Positions 19,821 through 31,800 of a stretch of DNA of 64,000 bases are shown one piece after another. Position numbers and translations under genes: made by a program. The DNA is from Streptomyces sp. DvalAA-43 (GTDB lineage Bacteria; Actinomycetota; Actinomycetes; Streptomycetales; Streptomycetaceae), in the NCBI RefSeq assembly GCF_900091725.1, contig NZ_FMBW01000039.1, positions 186,001-250,000 of the forward strand, read 5' to 3'. How positions within the stretch are numbered: position 1 is the first letter of the stretch; the number at the start of each line of letters is the position of its first letter. The notes under the pieces were generated by a model, which was not told the DNA's origin, searched no databases, and saw only the letters and a list, made by a program, of their open reading frames with translations.

Positions 19821-22800
19821 GGGCGGCGGGCCGTTCCTCGGGAAGGGCACCGGGTGCGGTCCGCGGACGTGCCTCACCGGTGATGGCCGGCGGCGGGGCG
19901 ACGGCGCCGATGTCGGCGTGCTCCGCGAGCAGATGGGCGACGAGACGGTCGGCGGAGCTGTGGTCGAAGACGACGCCGGTCGACAGGTCGAGCCGGAAGG
20001 TGTCGTTCAGCAGATGGACGAGCCGGACCGCGAGGATGGAGTCGAGCCCGTAGTCGGCGAAGGCGAGCCCGCCGTCGACGTCGTCCGGCTCCATGACCAG
20101 CACCTGCGCGATCGTCTCGCGTACGGTGCGGCCGACGCGTTCCTCGCGTGTGACATCGGGTGTGACACCGCGTGTGGTGTCCGACGTGACATCGGGTGCG
20201 ACGTCAGGTGTGGTGTCCGACGTGACGTCGGGTGCGACGCGCGGCCCGGCCTCTTCGGACCTCGGCGCGGCGACGACCGGAATCGTGCCGGGCGCCGCCT
20301 CCCGGACCGGCTCCAGGTCCCCGATCCAGAACCGGTCCCGCGCGAACGGGTACGTCGGCAGGGATATCCGGCGGGGCGCCGCGGCTCCGTGCAGCCGCCG
20401 CCAGTCCAGCTCCATTCCGTCGGCCCAGAGCGCGGCCAGCTGGTCGTGCTTCCCCTTCCGGGCCCACCGTTCGACCAGGAGTTCCCGGAGGTCTTCGTCG
20501 GCCGCGATCCCGGCGGCGGCGCCCAGGCCCTGTCCGGCGCTGCCCCGGTGGAGGCCGGGTGTCCCCGCCCCGTCTCCGCTCTCCACGTACCCGCGCAGCA
20601 CCCGCAGGAGCTCGGGCAGCGAGGCGACGGTCACCGCCAGGCGCTCCTTCATCGCCTCACGTCCGACCTGCAGGGTGTGGGCGAGATCCGCCAGGCCGAC
20701 CGTCCCCCGCTCCGTCTCCTCGCGTTCGAGGAACTCCACCAGACGCGCGGCGGAGTGCCGCAGCCGCTCCGGGGTCCGCGCGGAGAGGACGACGAGCTGC
20801 TCGCCCCCGCCGGACGCCGGCCGGTCCGGGGCGGCGTCCGGCACGTACTCCTCGAGGATCACATGGGCGTTGGAGCCACCGGCGCCGAAGGACGAGACCG
20901 CCGCGATCCGTGGTGTCTCCGACTCCCACGGTGCGAGCGTCCGCTGGACGAAGAACGGCGTCTCCTCGAACCTGATACCGGGGTTCAGCTCCTCCGCGTG
21001 CAGGCTCGGTACGAGCGTGCGGTGACGGAGCTGGAGTACGGCCTTGGTCACCCCCGCGATCCCCGCGGCGGCCTCCAGATGCCCGATCATCGACTTCACG
21101 GAGCCGATCGCACAGAACTGCCGCTCGTCCGTGGACTCCTCGAAGGCGAGTGAGAGACCCTTCACCTCGATCGGGTCGCCCAGTTCCGTGCCCGTGCCGT
21201 GCGCCTCGACGTAGCCCACTTCCCGCGCCGCGATCCCGGCCCGGGTCAGCGCGTCGCGGATCAGTTCCGCCTGGGCGGTCGGGCTCGGCACCGTGTAGCC
21301 GTGGGACCGCCCGCCGTGGTTGATGCTCGTCCCGCGGACCACCGCGAGGACCTGGTCACCGTCCGCGAGAGCGCGGGCGAGGGGCTTCAGCAGTACGGCG
21401 CCCACGCCCTCGCCGGGCACGAACCCGTCGCCGCCGCTGCCGAAGCTCCGCACCCGGGCCTGCGAGGACAGCATGGTGCAGCGGCACAGCTCGACGTAGT
21501 CGGAAGGATGCAGATACAGGTTGACCCCGCCCGCGATGGCCAGCTCGCAGGCGCCCCGGCGCAGGTGCTCACAGGCTTCGTGGATCGCCGTGAGCGAGGA
21601 GGAGCACATCGTGTCGATCGTCAGGCTCGGGCCGTGGAGGTCGAGAACGTACGAGGTACGGGCGCTGAGCGAGGCGAAGGAGAGCGCGGGTACGACCGTT
21701 TCACCGGACGGCAGCCGGGCCGCGCCGTGCCGTGCGTGGCCGGACTTGGTCACCCCGGCGAAGACACCCACACGCCGTTGATGGCGCCGGGCCAGCTCCT
21801 CGCGGGTGTAGCCCGCGTCTTCGATCACCTCCCAGGAGGCCTGGAGGAAGAGGCGCTCCTGCGGGTCCATGGTGTAGGCGTCACGCGGTGCGATCCGGAA
21901 GAAGTGCGGGTCGAACGCGTCGAAGTCCCGCAGGAATCCGCCCCACTTGCTGTAGCTGCGCCCGGTGGCGACGGCTGTGGCGCGGTCCGGTTCGTAGAAG
22001 CCGTCCAGCGGCCACCGGCCGGGGGGAATCTCCGTGATGGAGTCGCGTCCCGCGGTGAGGTTGGCCCAGAACTCGTCGGTGTTCTCGGCCTGCGGATAGC
22101 GCCCGCTCATCCCGATGATCGCGATGGCGTCGTCCGGCGCGGGCGGGCCGGGATCAGCGGCTGTCCCGGGTGTGTGCCGCGCCGCCGGAACCCGGACCGC
22201 GCCGGACGGCCCGTCGGCCCGCGTGCCGGGGGCCGACGGGGCGGGTGCCCCGGCCAGCTCTCCGGCGATGGCCCGCAGCGTGGGGAATTCGTAGAAGAGC
22301 GTCGTCGAGACCTCGCCGTACGCCGAGGACAGCTCCCTGTTGAGTTGTACGACCATGACCGAGTCGAGGGCCAGGTCGTCGAGCGGCCGGTCGACGTCGA
22401 TGTCGTGGAGGGGGAGCTTCGTGACCCGCGCGAAGAGTTCCACGACCGACCGGAGTGTCTCCCGGTCCGGCCGCGCGGCGGCCGTCGCCGGTGCGGGGGC
22501 GGCTGCGGCGGGCGGGGGTACGGGCACGAGCCCGGCCGGTTCGCCGTGGTGCACCCAGATCTGGTCCTCGCCGGCCTCGCCCAGCCGCCAGGCGTTCAGG
22601 AGGGCTTCGAGTCCTTCGTCCGACTCCATCGGCACGAGACCGCGGCTGCGCCGGAGGTACGCGCGGGTCGCGTCGTCGACCGCCATTCCGCCGTCCTTCC
22701 AGAGCGGCCACGCGATCGCGACCGTATGCCCCGACCGTTCGCCCGCCGCGACGCGCCTGTTGCGGTGGGCGGCGTACTCGCCGAGATAGCCGTTGGCCGT

Positions 22801-25800
22801 GGCGTAGTCGGACTGGCCGGGATTTCCGGTGACCGCCGTGCCGGACGAGAAGACGAGGAAGGACTCGATGGGCAGGTGTGCCGTCGCCCGGTCCAGGTGC
22901 ACCGCGCCGTCGACCTTCGGGGCGAGGACCTCGTCCCACTCCTCCGTCGTCTTGTTCGTGAGGTACGCGTCGTGAATCACGCCCGCGGCGTGCACGATTC
23001 CGTGGATCGGGCCCGTCTCCTCGCCGACGCGTGCGACGAGATGGCGTACCTCCTCCCAGCGGGAGACGTCCGCGACGGCGTACTGGGCCACCGCACCGGC
23101 TTGCCGCAGCTCGGCGAGGAGTCGGCCGATCCGGGCATCCGGCGCCGAGCGTCCGACGAGGACGAGCGTCGGGCGTACGGCGTCCCGCGCGATCCGGCGG
23201 GCGACGAGGGCGCCGATGCCGCCGGCGCCTCCGGTGATCAGGTACACGCCTCCCGAGCGCCAAGGGGTGCCCGTGCCACCGGCCGTCCCGGGCACCCAGG
23301 TCCGTACCCGGCGCTCCGTGCCCCGGTGAAGAACGAGAGCGTCGTCCGCGTGCCCGGCGTTCTCCAGGACGATCGCCGCGATGTCGTCCGCGTCGCGCTC
23401 GCCGTCGAGAGCGAGGACCTGCCCGGCGATGTGGGGGCTTTCGAGCGCCGTCGTGCGCAGAAGTCCCGCGAGCGCGGGCCCGACCGCTTCGTCACCGTCC
23501 GCCGGTGTCACGACCTGCACGAGGGTGGCGCCGTCGTGCGTCTGCCCGGCGAGCTCCCGGACGATCTCGAAGACCTGGCGCGAGAGGTCGGTGAAGCGGG
23601 TCTCCGGGCGCCGCTTGGCAGTCGTGACGGCGTGGCAGCGTACGCCCGGCAGGCGGCGTTCCACGCCGTCCCGCACGGCCGCCGGTGCTCCGCAGAGGAT
23701 CACGGTATGACGCGTGTGCGGGGCCCCTCCGGCCAGGTCCCGCGACGCGGTCTTCGGCGTCCAGCGGGGCACGAACAACGTCGTAGCGGCCGAAGGGCGG
23801 TGCTCAGCGACGCTGTTCGCCTTCTCGGCGCTGCCGGGGAGCCAGTACCTGTCGCGTGCGAACGGGTAGGTGGGCAGATGCGCGCGCCTCGGCAGGGCCG
23901 CACCGGCAGCCCCGTACAACCGCAGCCAGTCGACCTCTTCCCCTCCGCTCCAGCGCGCGACCACGTCGGCGAGGCCGTCCTGCGCCGGACGGGCGCCGTG
24001 CCGAGGCCCACTGGTCGCTCCGCTCGTCGTACCGCTCATCGTTTCGCTGATGAACTCCCTTAATTTCGAGGCGAGTTCGTGGCGCGAGGAGACGACCCAG
24101 CCGACCCGTTCGGCCATGGCCTCGCGCCCGGTCTGGAGCGTCCACCCGATCGAACGGAGCGCCGCGGGACGGGGGGTGTCCTCCAGGTGGGCGAGCAGGT
24201 TCCGCGCCCGCTCGCGGAGCTGCTGCTCCGTACGCGCGGAGAGGGGTACGGCGACCCGGTTCCCGGGGCCGTCCGCGTCCTGTGCCGGGCTCGTCCGCGC
24301 GGCCTGCCCGGTGTACTCCTCGATGACGACGTGACAGTTCGCGCCACCGAAACCGAAGCTGCTGACTCCCGCCCGCCGCGGCGCGAGGTCGCCGTCACGG
24401 CCGCGCGGCCGCTCCCACGGTTCATTGGCGCGCACGATGCGGAACGGGCTGCCGTCGAGCTGGATGTAGGGGTTGATCCGGTCACTGTGCAGGCTCCGCG
24501 GAAGGGTGCCGTGTTCCATCGCCAGGACCACCTTGAGCAGCCCGGCGATGCCCGCGGCGGCTTCCAGATGACCGATGTTGGTCTTCACGGAGCCGAGCCC
24601 GCAGGTGGCGGGGCCGTCACTGCCCAGCTGCCGGAACGCGGCCTGGAGCGCGCGCACCTCGACGGGGTCGCCCAGGGCCGTGCCGGTGCCATGGGCCTCC
24701 ACATAGCCGATCGTGCGGGGGTCGATGCCGCCCATCGCCCGCACCACGAGGTCCGACTGCGCGGTGCCGTTGGGTGCCGTGAGGGAGTTCGCCCGCCCGC
24801 CGTGGTTCTCCGCGGTGCCGACGATCACGGCGAGGATCGCGTCCCCGTCGCGCTCCGCGTCGGCGAGGGGCTTCAGCACGACGGCGCCGACGCCCTCGCC
24901 GCGTACGTATCCGTTCGCGTCGCTCGCGAAGGTCTTGCACCGCCCGTCCGGGCTCAGCATTCCGGCCCGCCCTGCGCTGACGAAGGTGTCGACACTGAGC
25001 AGGAGGTTGACCCCGCCCGCTATCGCGGCGTCGCACGCCCCGGAGCGGATGGCCTCGACGGCCCGGTGGACGGCGACGAGCGAGCTGGAGCAGGCCGTGT
25101 CGACGGGCTCGCTCGGGCCGTGGATGTCGAGTACGTACGAGATGCGGTTGGCGAGCATGGAATGGGCGTTGCCCGTGGAGGTGAAGGCGTCCGGCGGGGC
25201 GCCGTGGGCCGCGAGCAGAGTCGCGTAGTCGGTCCCGGAGACGCCGAAGAACAGCCCGGTGTTCGCCGGCAGGCCCGACGGGGCGTAGCCGCTGTGCTCG
25301 ACCGCGTTCCAGACCGTCTGGAGCGCCAGCCGGTGCTGGGGGTCCATCAGCTCGGCCTCGCGCGGCAGGATGCGGAAGAAGGCGGCGTCGAACGCGTCCA
25401 CGTCGTCGAGGACGGCCGCATGGTGCGGGAACTCGGCCGCCTCCGCGATCCGCGCATAGGCCGCGTCGTACCGGTCGAGGGGAAAGGCCGTGACGCTGTC
25501 GGTCCCCGCGGCCAGGTTCGCCCAGTACGCGTCCAGATCGGGCGAGCCGGGGAACCGGCCCGCGGCGCCGATGACGGCCACCGGCAGCGGCGAGTCCGCC
25601 GGCGCGGGGCGCGGCGGGCCGGCCGGCGCGACGTCCGGAGCCCCGGTCGTCTCTCCGGCCGCCCCGGTCGTCTCTCCGGCCGCCCCGGTCGTCTCCTCGG
25701 CCGCCCCGGTCGCCTCTCCACGGGGCCGGCTTCCAGGACTCGGGGCGGGCTCCCCGGCGGGGTCCGGCGGGAGCGACCGCTCGTACGCCGCGCGCAGCGG

Positions 25801-28800
25801 GCCTTCGTGCTCCGTGAAGAGGTGCCTGCCCAGCGAGTCGAACGTATTCCGGTCGAAAAAGACCGCGGGGGTCAGATCGATGCCGAACCGTTCGCGTATC
25901 TGCTTCGACAGGGTGACGAGCGAGATCGAGTCGAAACCGAAGGCGTCGAAGCCGGTACGGGCATCCAGTTCACCCCGCTCGAACTTGAGGATGCCGCCCG
26001 CCATCTCACGCAGTTCGTCCACCGCGAAGGAGATGACGCCGTCGCTGCTCTCCGCCGGTGTCCCCCGGTCCGCCACGTCGGCTCCGTCCACCACTCGTTC
26101 GCTCACATCCGGGTCCTTTCGTGGTCCTTCGTCATCGCCGCACCACAGGTCGCAGAGCACGCCGACCACCTGGCCGTTCCGGTCCAGCAGGCCGACGGAA
26201 CCGCCGAGCCCTTCGCCGTCGGCGGTCACGTCGAAGACGACGTACGCGACCGGGACGACCCCACAGCTCCCGTCGGTGAGGAGCCGGATCTCGTCGATGT
26301 GGTGGGGCGCGGTCCGTGCCCAGTCCGGTGAGCCCTGCCGCTTCGCTTCGGCCTGGAGGCCCTGCGCGATGGCGGCGAGGACGTGCGGAGCGAGGGTGAC
26401 CCGCGGTTTCACATGGTCCCGCTGGAGTTCGGGGGTGCCGACCCTGAGCACCAGCCGCCCGTCCCGCAGGCGGAATGCGCTCTCTGTTCCGCTGAGTTCC
26501 GGCGCGTATCCGATTCCGCCCTCCGCGAGCTCCGCGAGGAATTCCGCCGAGGAGAGCGGCTCCGCCTGGTGGGGCGCGAGCACATCGGCGGCGATTCCCG
26601 CGAAGCGGTCCGTACGGGGGTGGCCGGACAGCGGCGTACGGTCCTCCTCACCCATCGGCACGTCGAACGCCGCCACGGGCATCCGGCTCCCCACCGCGTC
26701 CTCCGCGAAGACGTATCCGGAGGCGCGTTTCCCGTCGGGGGCGTCGAAGACCGTCACCAGGCGGGTGGCGGTCGTCCAGCCGACCTGGCCCAGGAGGCGC
26801 AGCCGGCGCACGGCCGACCCGTCGGCGAATCCGGAGACCTTCGTGGCGGCGATCGCCAGGTCGACGGCGAACGTCGGGATCACGCCGCGCTTCTTGTCCT
26901 GCCGCTCCCCCGAGGTGCAGCCGTAGTCGAGGAGGTCGTCCAGGTGCACGTCGAGCACGTACCGCAGCCCGTCTGCGTCCGACTCGTTCCTGCCGAGGAA
27001 CGGGTGGAGCTTGTCGCGCAGCGCGAGCGGCGCGATCACGGACGGCGCGCCTTCTTCCGGGGTGACCCAGCAGCGCACGCGCTCGAAGGGGTAGGCGGGA
27101 AGAGAGACCCGCCGGGGCGCGCGTGCTCCTCTGTCGGCGCCGCTCCAGTCGACGCTCCTGCCGCCCACCCAGGTGGTCGCGAGCTTCCGCAGGTCCTCGG
27201 TCCGCGGGCCACCGCCCGCGAGGGCCGCACCGAGGTCCCGGTCTCCCGCCAGATAGCGGTCGACTGCGGCGACGGCTTCGCCCGTGGTCCTCGCGAGGAA
27301 CGCCCAGCGGTGCGGGAGTTCGTTCTTGCCGACGCGGAGTGTGAACGCGATCGCCGCGGCGTCGGGCTCCGCCCCGGCGGTCAGGTAGGCGCGGAATCGG
27401 TGGAGACATGTCTCCAGGGCCGAGTCGTTCATCGCGGAGAACACGAAGAGTTCCTCGCGCCCGTCCGGTGCGCCGTGCGGATCGCGGTCGGGCCGCTGGT
27501 ACTCCTCGAGGATGATGTGGGAGTTCATCCCGCCCGCGCCGATCGACGTGATCCCCGCCCGTCGGGGATGGGTGATCCTGCGTCCGTCCACGGTCGTCAC
27601 CGCGGGTTCCCATGCGGCGAGCCGCTGCTGGAGACGGAACGGTGTACGGGAGAAGTCGATGTCCGGATTGGTCACCGAACTGTGCAGCGAGGGGGCGAGT
27701 TTCCCGTTCTGGAACTGGAGGACGACCTTGGCGATACCGATCATTCCGGCAGCGTGCAGAAGGTGTCCCATGTTCGACTTGACGGAGCCGATCGCGCAGA
27801 ACTCGGTGTCCTGCGTGTACTTCTCAAAGGCCGTGGTCAGGGCCTTCACTTCGATCGGGTCGCCCAGTGACGTCCCGGAGCCGTGTGCTTCCACATAGCT
27901 GATGGTCCGTGGATCGACTCCGGCGTCGTCGATCGCCTTCTCGATCGCCCGCGCCTGCATACGCGGGCTGGGGACGGTGAATCCGTTGCGCACCCCCGCG
28001 TTGGCAAGGGCCGTCCCCTTGATGACGGCGTACACATGGTCGCCGTCCCGCTCGGCCTCGACGAGCGGCTTGAGGACGAGGGCGCCGACGCCCTCCCCGA
28101 GAATGGTCCCGTCCGCGCCCAGGCCGAAGCTCCGGATCACATCGGAGGTCGCCGTCGTGAAGTGCTCCTGCGACGAGCTGATGAGGTTGTACGGGTGCAG
28201 AAGCAGATTCACTCCGCCCGCGACCGCCATCCGGCATTCGCCGGCCCGGAGCATCTGCACGGCCTGGTGCACACAGGTCGAGGATCCGGAACACATCGTG
28301 TCCACGAACATCGAGGGACCGGTGAACCCGTAGAAGTACGAGAGCATATTGGGCAGCGTCGCCGTGTAGCTGCCGCTGGCCGGGGAACCGCGCGTCAGAC
28401 TGTTCTGGAATCCGTACAGGCCGTAGTGGTTGCTCATGGATCCGGCGAGTACGCCGACGTCTCCGTCGTACTGCCGCTGGATCGTCTCGCGCGAGTATCC
28501 GGCGTCTTCGAGCGCCTCGACGCCCGTCTGCAGGAACAGGCGGACCTCCGGCGACATGTTCTCCGCATCGCGCTTGGAGATACGGAAGTAGCGGGGATCG
28601 AAGCTCTCGATGTCCCGGAGGAAGGTGCCGGTGCGGATGGAACTCTTGCCGAGGACACTGCGGTCGCGGCTGTAGACCGCGTCGTGGTCCCAGCGTTCAC
28701 GCGGTACTTCGCGGAACTCGTGGCGGCCTTCTCCGAGCACGGCCCAGAGTTCGGCGAGGGTTTCGGCTCCGGGGTAGGTCCCGGAGATGCCGATGATCGC

Positions 28801-31800
28801 GATGTCGTGGTGGTCGTCGCGCGGCCCGGGTGCGGCAGACCTGTCATGGGAGGCGGGCGGGCCGGCGGTGTCGGGAACGGACGGTCCGGGTGCGGCGGGG
28901 GCCGGCGCGTCGTCCGTCCCGGCCGCGGGTGCTGCGGCTTCCGGCGCCGGTTCTCCGGCGGCGGTGATCTCGCGCAGCTTGTCACCGTGTTCCGCGACGA
29001 GGTGACCCGCGACGCCCTCGATACTCGTGTACTCGAAGAAGATCGTCTTGGAGAGCGGGCCGAAGAACACTTCGAGCGACGCGGTCGTCTCCAGGATCGC
29101 GAGCGAGTCGATCCCGTAGTCGACGAGGTTGGCCGTCTCGTCCAGCGTCAGGGGGTCGCGGTGCAGCACCTCGCCCACGACGCGGCGCAGGAAAGCGTTC
29201 GTACGCTCCATCAGGTCGTCCTCCGCGACGGCGGCCGCGGACTCCATCGGTGGGGTGTCCACGGGTACGGAGCGGGGCGCCTCCGGGGGCGGGGCGGCGG
29301 CCGTGAGCGTCGCGGCGGCGCCGTACGCCACCACGGTGTGGGCGGGCGCGTCGCGCAGTACGCCGCCGAGTACCCGCAGGCCCTCCTCCGTCGGGAGGGG
29401 CTCCCAGCCCCGGTCCCGGCGCATCGACTCCCGTGTCACGGGGTCCATGGACATCCCGCCGTCGGCCCACAGCGGCCAGCTGACGACCGACGTCCTCCCG
29501 CTCCGCTCGCCGATGTCCACCAGTGCCCGGCGGTGGTGGGCGAAGGCGTCCAGGAAGGCATTGGCCGCCGCGTAGTCCGACTGCCCGGAGCTGCCGAACA
29601 CCCCCGCCACGGAGGAGAAGGCGACGAAGAAGTCGAGCGCGAGGCCGCGCGTGGCGGCGTCGAGGTGGAGAACACCGTCGACCTTCGGCTCCAGCACCGC
29701 CCGCACGTCCGAGGTGTCCTTGGTGTAGAGATACGCGTCACGGAGGATGCCCGCCGCGTGGACGATGCCGTCGATCGCCCCGTGATCCCGTACGACGGCG
29801 CGTACCGCACGGTCCACGTCGTCCTTCGAACCCACGTCGACGGGGAGGTAGTGGGCCTCGACCCCCGCCTCCCGCAGCCCGCGCAGGGCCGTCTCGCTCG
29901 CGGCACCGGGCGCCGACCGGCCGCTCAGGACGACGGTGATGCCCGCACACCGCCCGAAGTACCGTGCGACATGCAGCCCGAGGCCGCCGAGACCGCCCGT
30001 GATCCAGTAGACCCCGCCCTCCTTCAACGGCGGGATCTCCGCTCCTTCGTCCAGGCGGAATTCCACGGGCCGTGCCGCGTGCCGGGTGCCGTCGGCCCCG
30101 TAGCGGATCTCGCAGTCGGCCGACCGGTCCGCCGCCTCCGCCCGGAGGATGTCCGCGATCCGCTCCGGCGACGCGGTGTCGAGTTCCGCGACGCGTACGA
30201 CACGGCCGGTGATGCGGGGGTTCTCCAGGACGGCGGTCCTGAACAGGCCGGTCAGCGGCGCGTGGTGGTGCCGTGGCGACCGGTCGTCCACCAGGACGAC
30301 GAACCGGTACGCTCCCCCGGGCTTCGACCTCACCAGCTCCACGGCGTGCCGGAACACCTGGTCCACCACGGCCCCGACACCGTCGGCGACCCGACCGGGC
30401 GTGACATCGGGCAGGCGGGCGACGGTGAAGCCCGTGGTGTCCGCCACGGCGGCGGCGTGCGCGGCGGCCCGACCACCGAGGTACCCGCGCACGGACGGGA
30501 GGGCCGTCGCCCGCTCCTCCGGTACGTCGAGGGGTGTCGGCACCCAGGGAACGGCGGCGGTGACGGTGTCCGCGCCGGTTCCTCGTCCGGAAGCCGCCCC
30601 GTGCGTCCGCTGGACGAGTCCGCGCAGACTGACACGGACCACTCCCTCGGAGTCGCAGAGGTCGATGTCGAACACGTCGAGCGTGCGGTGTCCTTCGCGG
30701 CGCCGTACCCACGCCCAGGTCTCCGACACACAGGCGCCATGCACCGTGAGTTCCTCGAACGCGAACGGCATGGCCGGACCGTCGGCCGGTTCGCGCGCCG
30801 TCTCCGCCAGGAGCACGAGCGAGGACTGGAGGGCCGCGTCGAGGACGCTCGGCGGCAGGACGTATCCGGCGTCCGCCGCACCGGCAGCGGGCTTCCCGAT
30901 ACGCGCGATCAGCTCCCGCGTCCCCAGCCGGATCTCCTCGATCCCACGCATGGCCGGTCCGTACTCCAGGCCTCGGTCGTGGAACGCCGCGTACACGTCC
31001 GCCGGGCTGCGCTCCCCGGGGCAGGCTGCCCGCAGCGCGCCGAGATCGATGCGATCCGGCTCCTCCCGCCCGGCGGCCTCCACCACTCCCGAACTGTGGA
31101 CCACGGCGGGGTCCGTGCCGGTGGAGACCTCGAAGGCGAGGGCGACGCCGTCCTGCGGGGTGAGCCGGACACCGACCTCGACCGGCGCGTCCCGCACGAC
31201 GAGCGGGCGCGCCCATGCGACGTCGCGGAGCCGGACGACCGCCCGCTCCGCCGCATCGGACCCCACCGCACGCACGGCCGCCGCACGGACCATCTCGATA
31301 TGAGCGGCTGCCGGCAGCACCCGGGCACCACCCACCACGTGCGAGGCGAGAAACGGCTCCGCTCCGGTGAACGTCGAGCGGTACCGGTGACCGGCGGGGC
31401 CGGAGGCATCGGCGTGGAGGAGTGGGTGCGCGGCGGCAGCCCCGTTCGCCGCCGATGGCGTCCCTGGCGTCTCGACGCCCTTCCGCGGAACCTCGACGCC
31501 CGTCCGGGAGATCTCGAAGTCCTTCCGCGGAACGCTGAACCAGTGCCGCTCGCGGGCGAAGGGATATCCGGGCAGCCGCACACGTCGTGGACGTGGCTCG
31601 GGTGCGCCGTGACCGAGCTGATCCACCCAGTCCACCGCCCCGCCCTCCGCCCAACGTGTCCCCGCCGCCCTCAGATCGGCGACTTCCTCCTCCGCGCCCC
31701 GCAGCGTCCCGCCCAGGTGAAGCCCGCCCTCCGCGCGGGCGCCGTCGATGAACTCCCTCAGAAGGAATTCGAGTTCGGCACGGTCCGCGACGGCGAACGC

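Noticed and set aside
25641..25724. CRISPR-like tandem repeats
   Set aside because: Units are contiguous 21-mers without spacers and stay in the PKS reading frame as a linker.
26100..27060. Dehydratase domain in PKS module 2
   Set aside because: Hotdog-like but without the HxxxGxxxxP catalytic motif seen in DH1 and DH5; better explained as a B domain.
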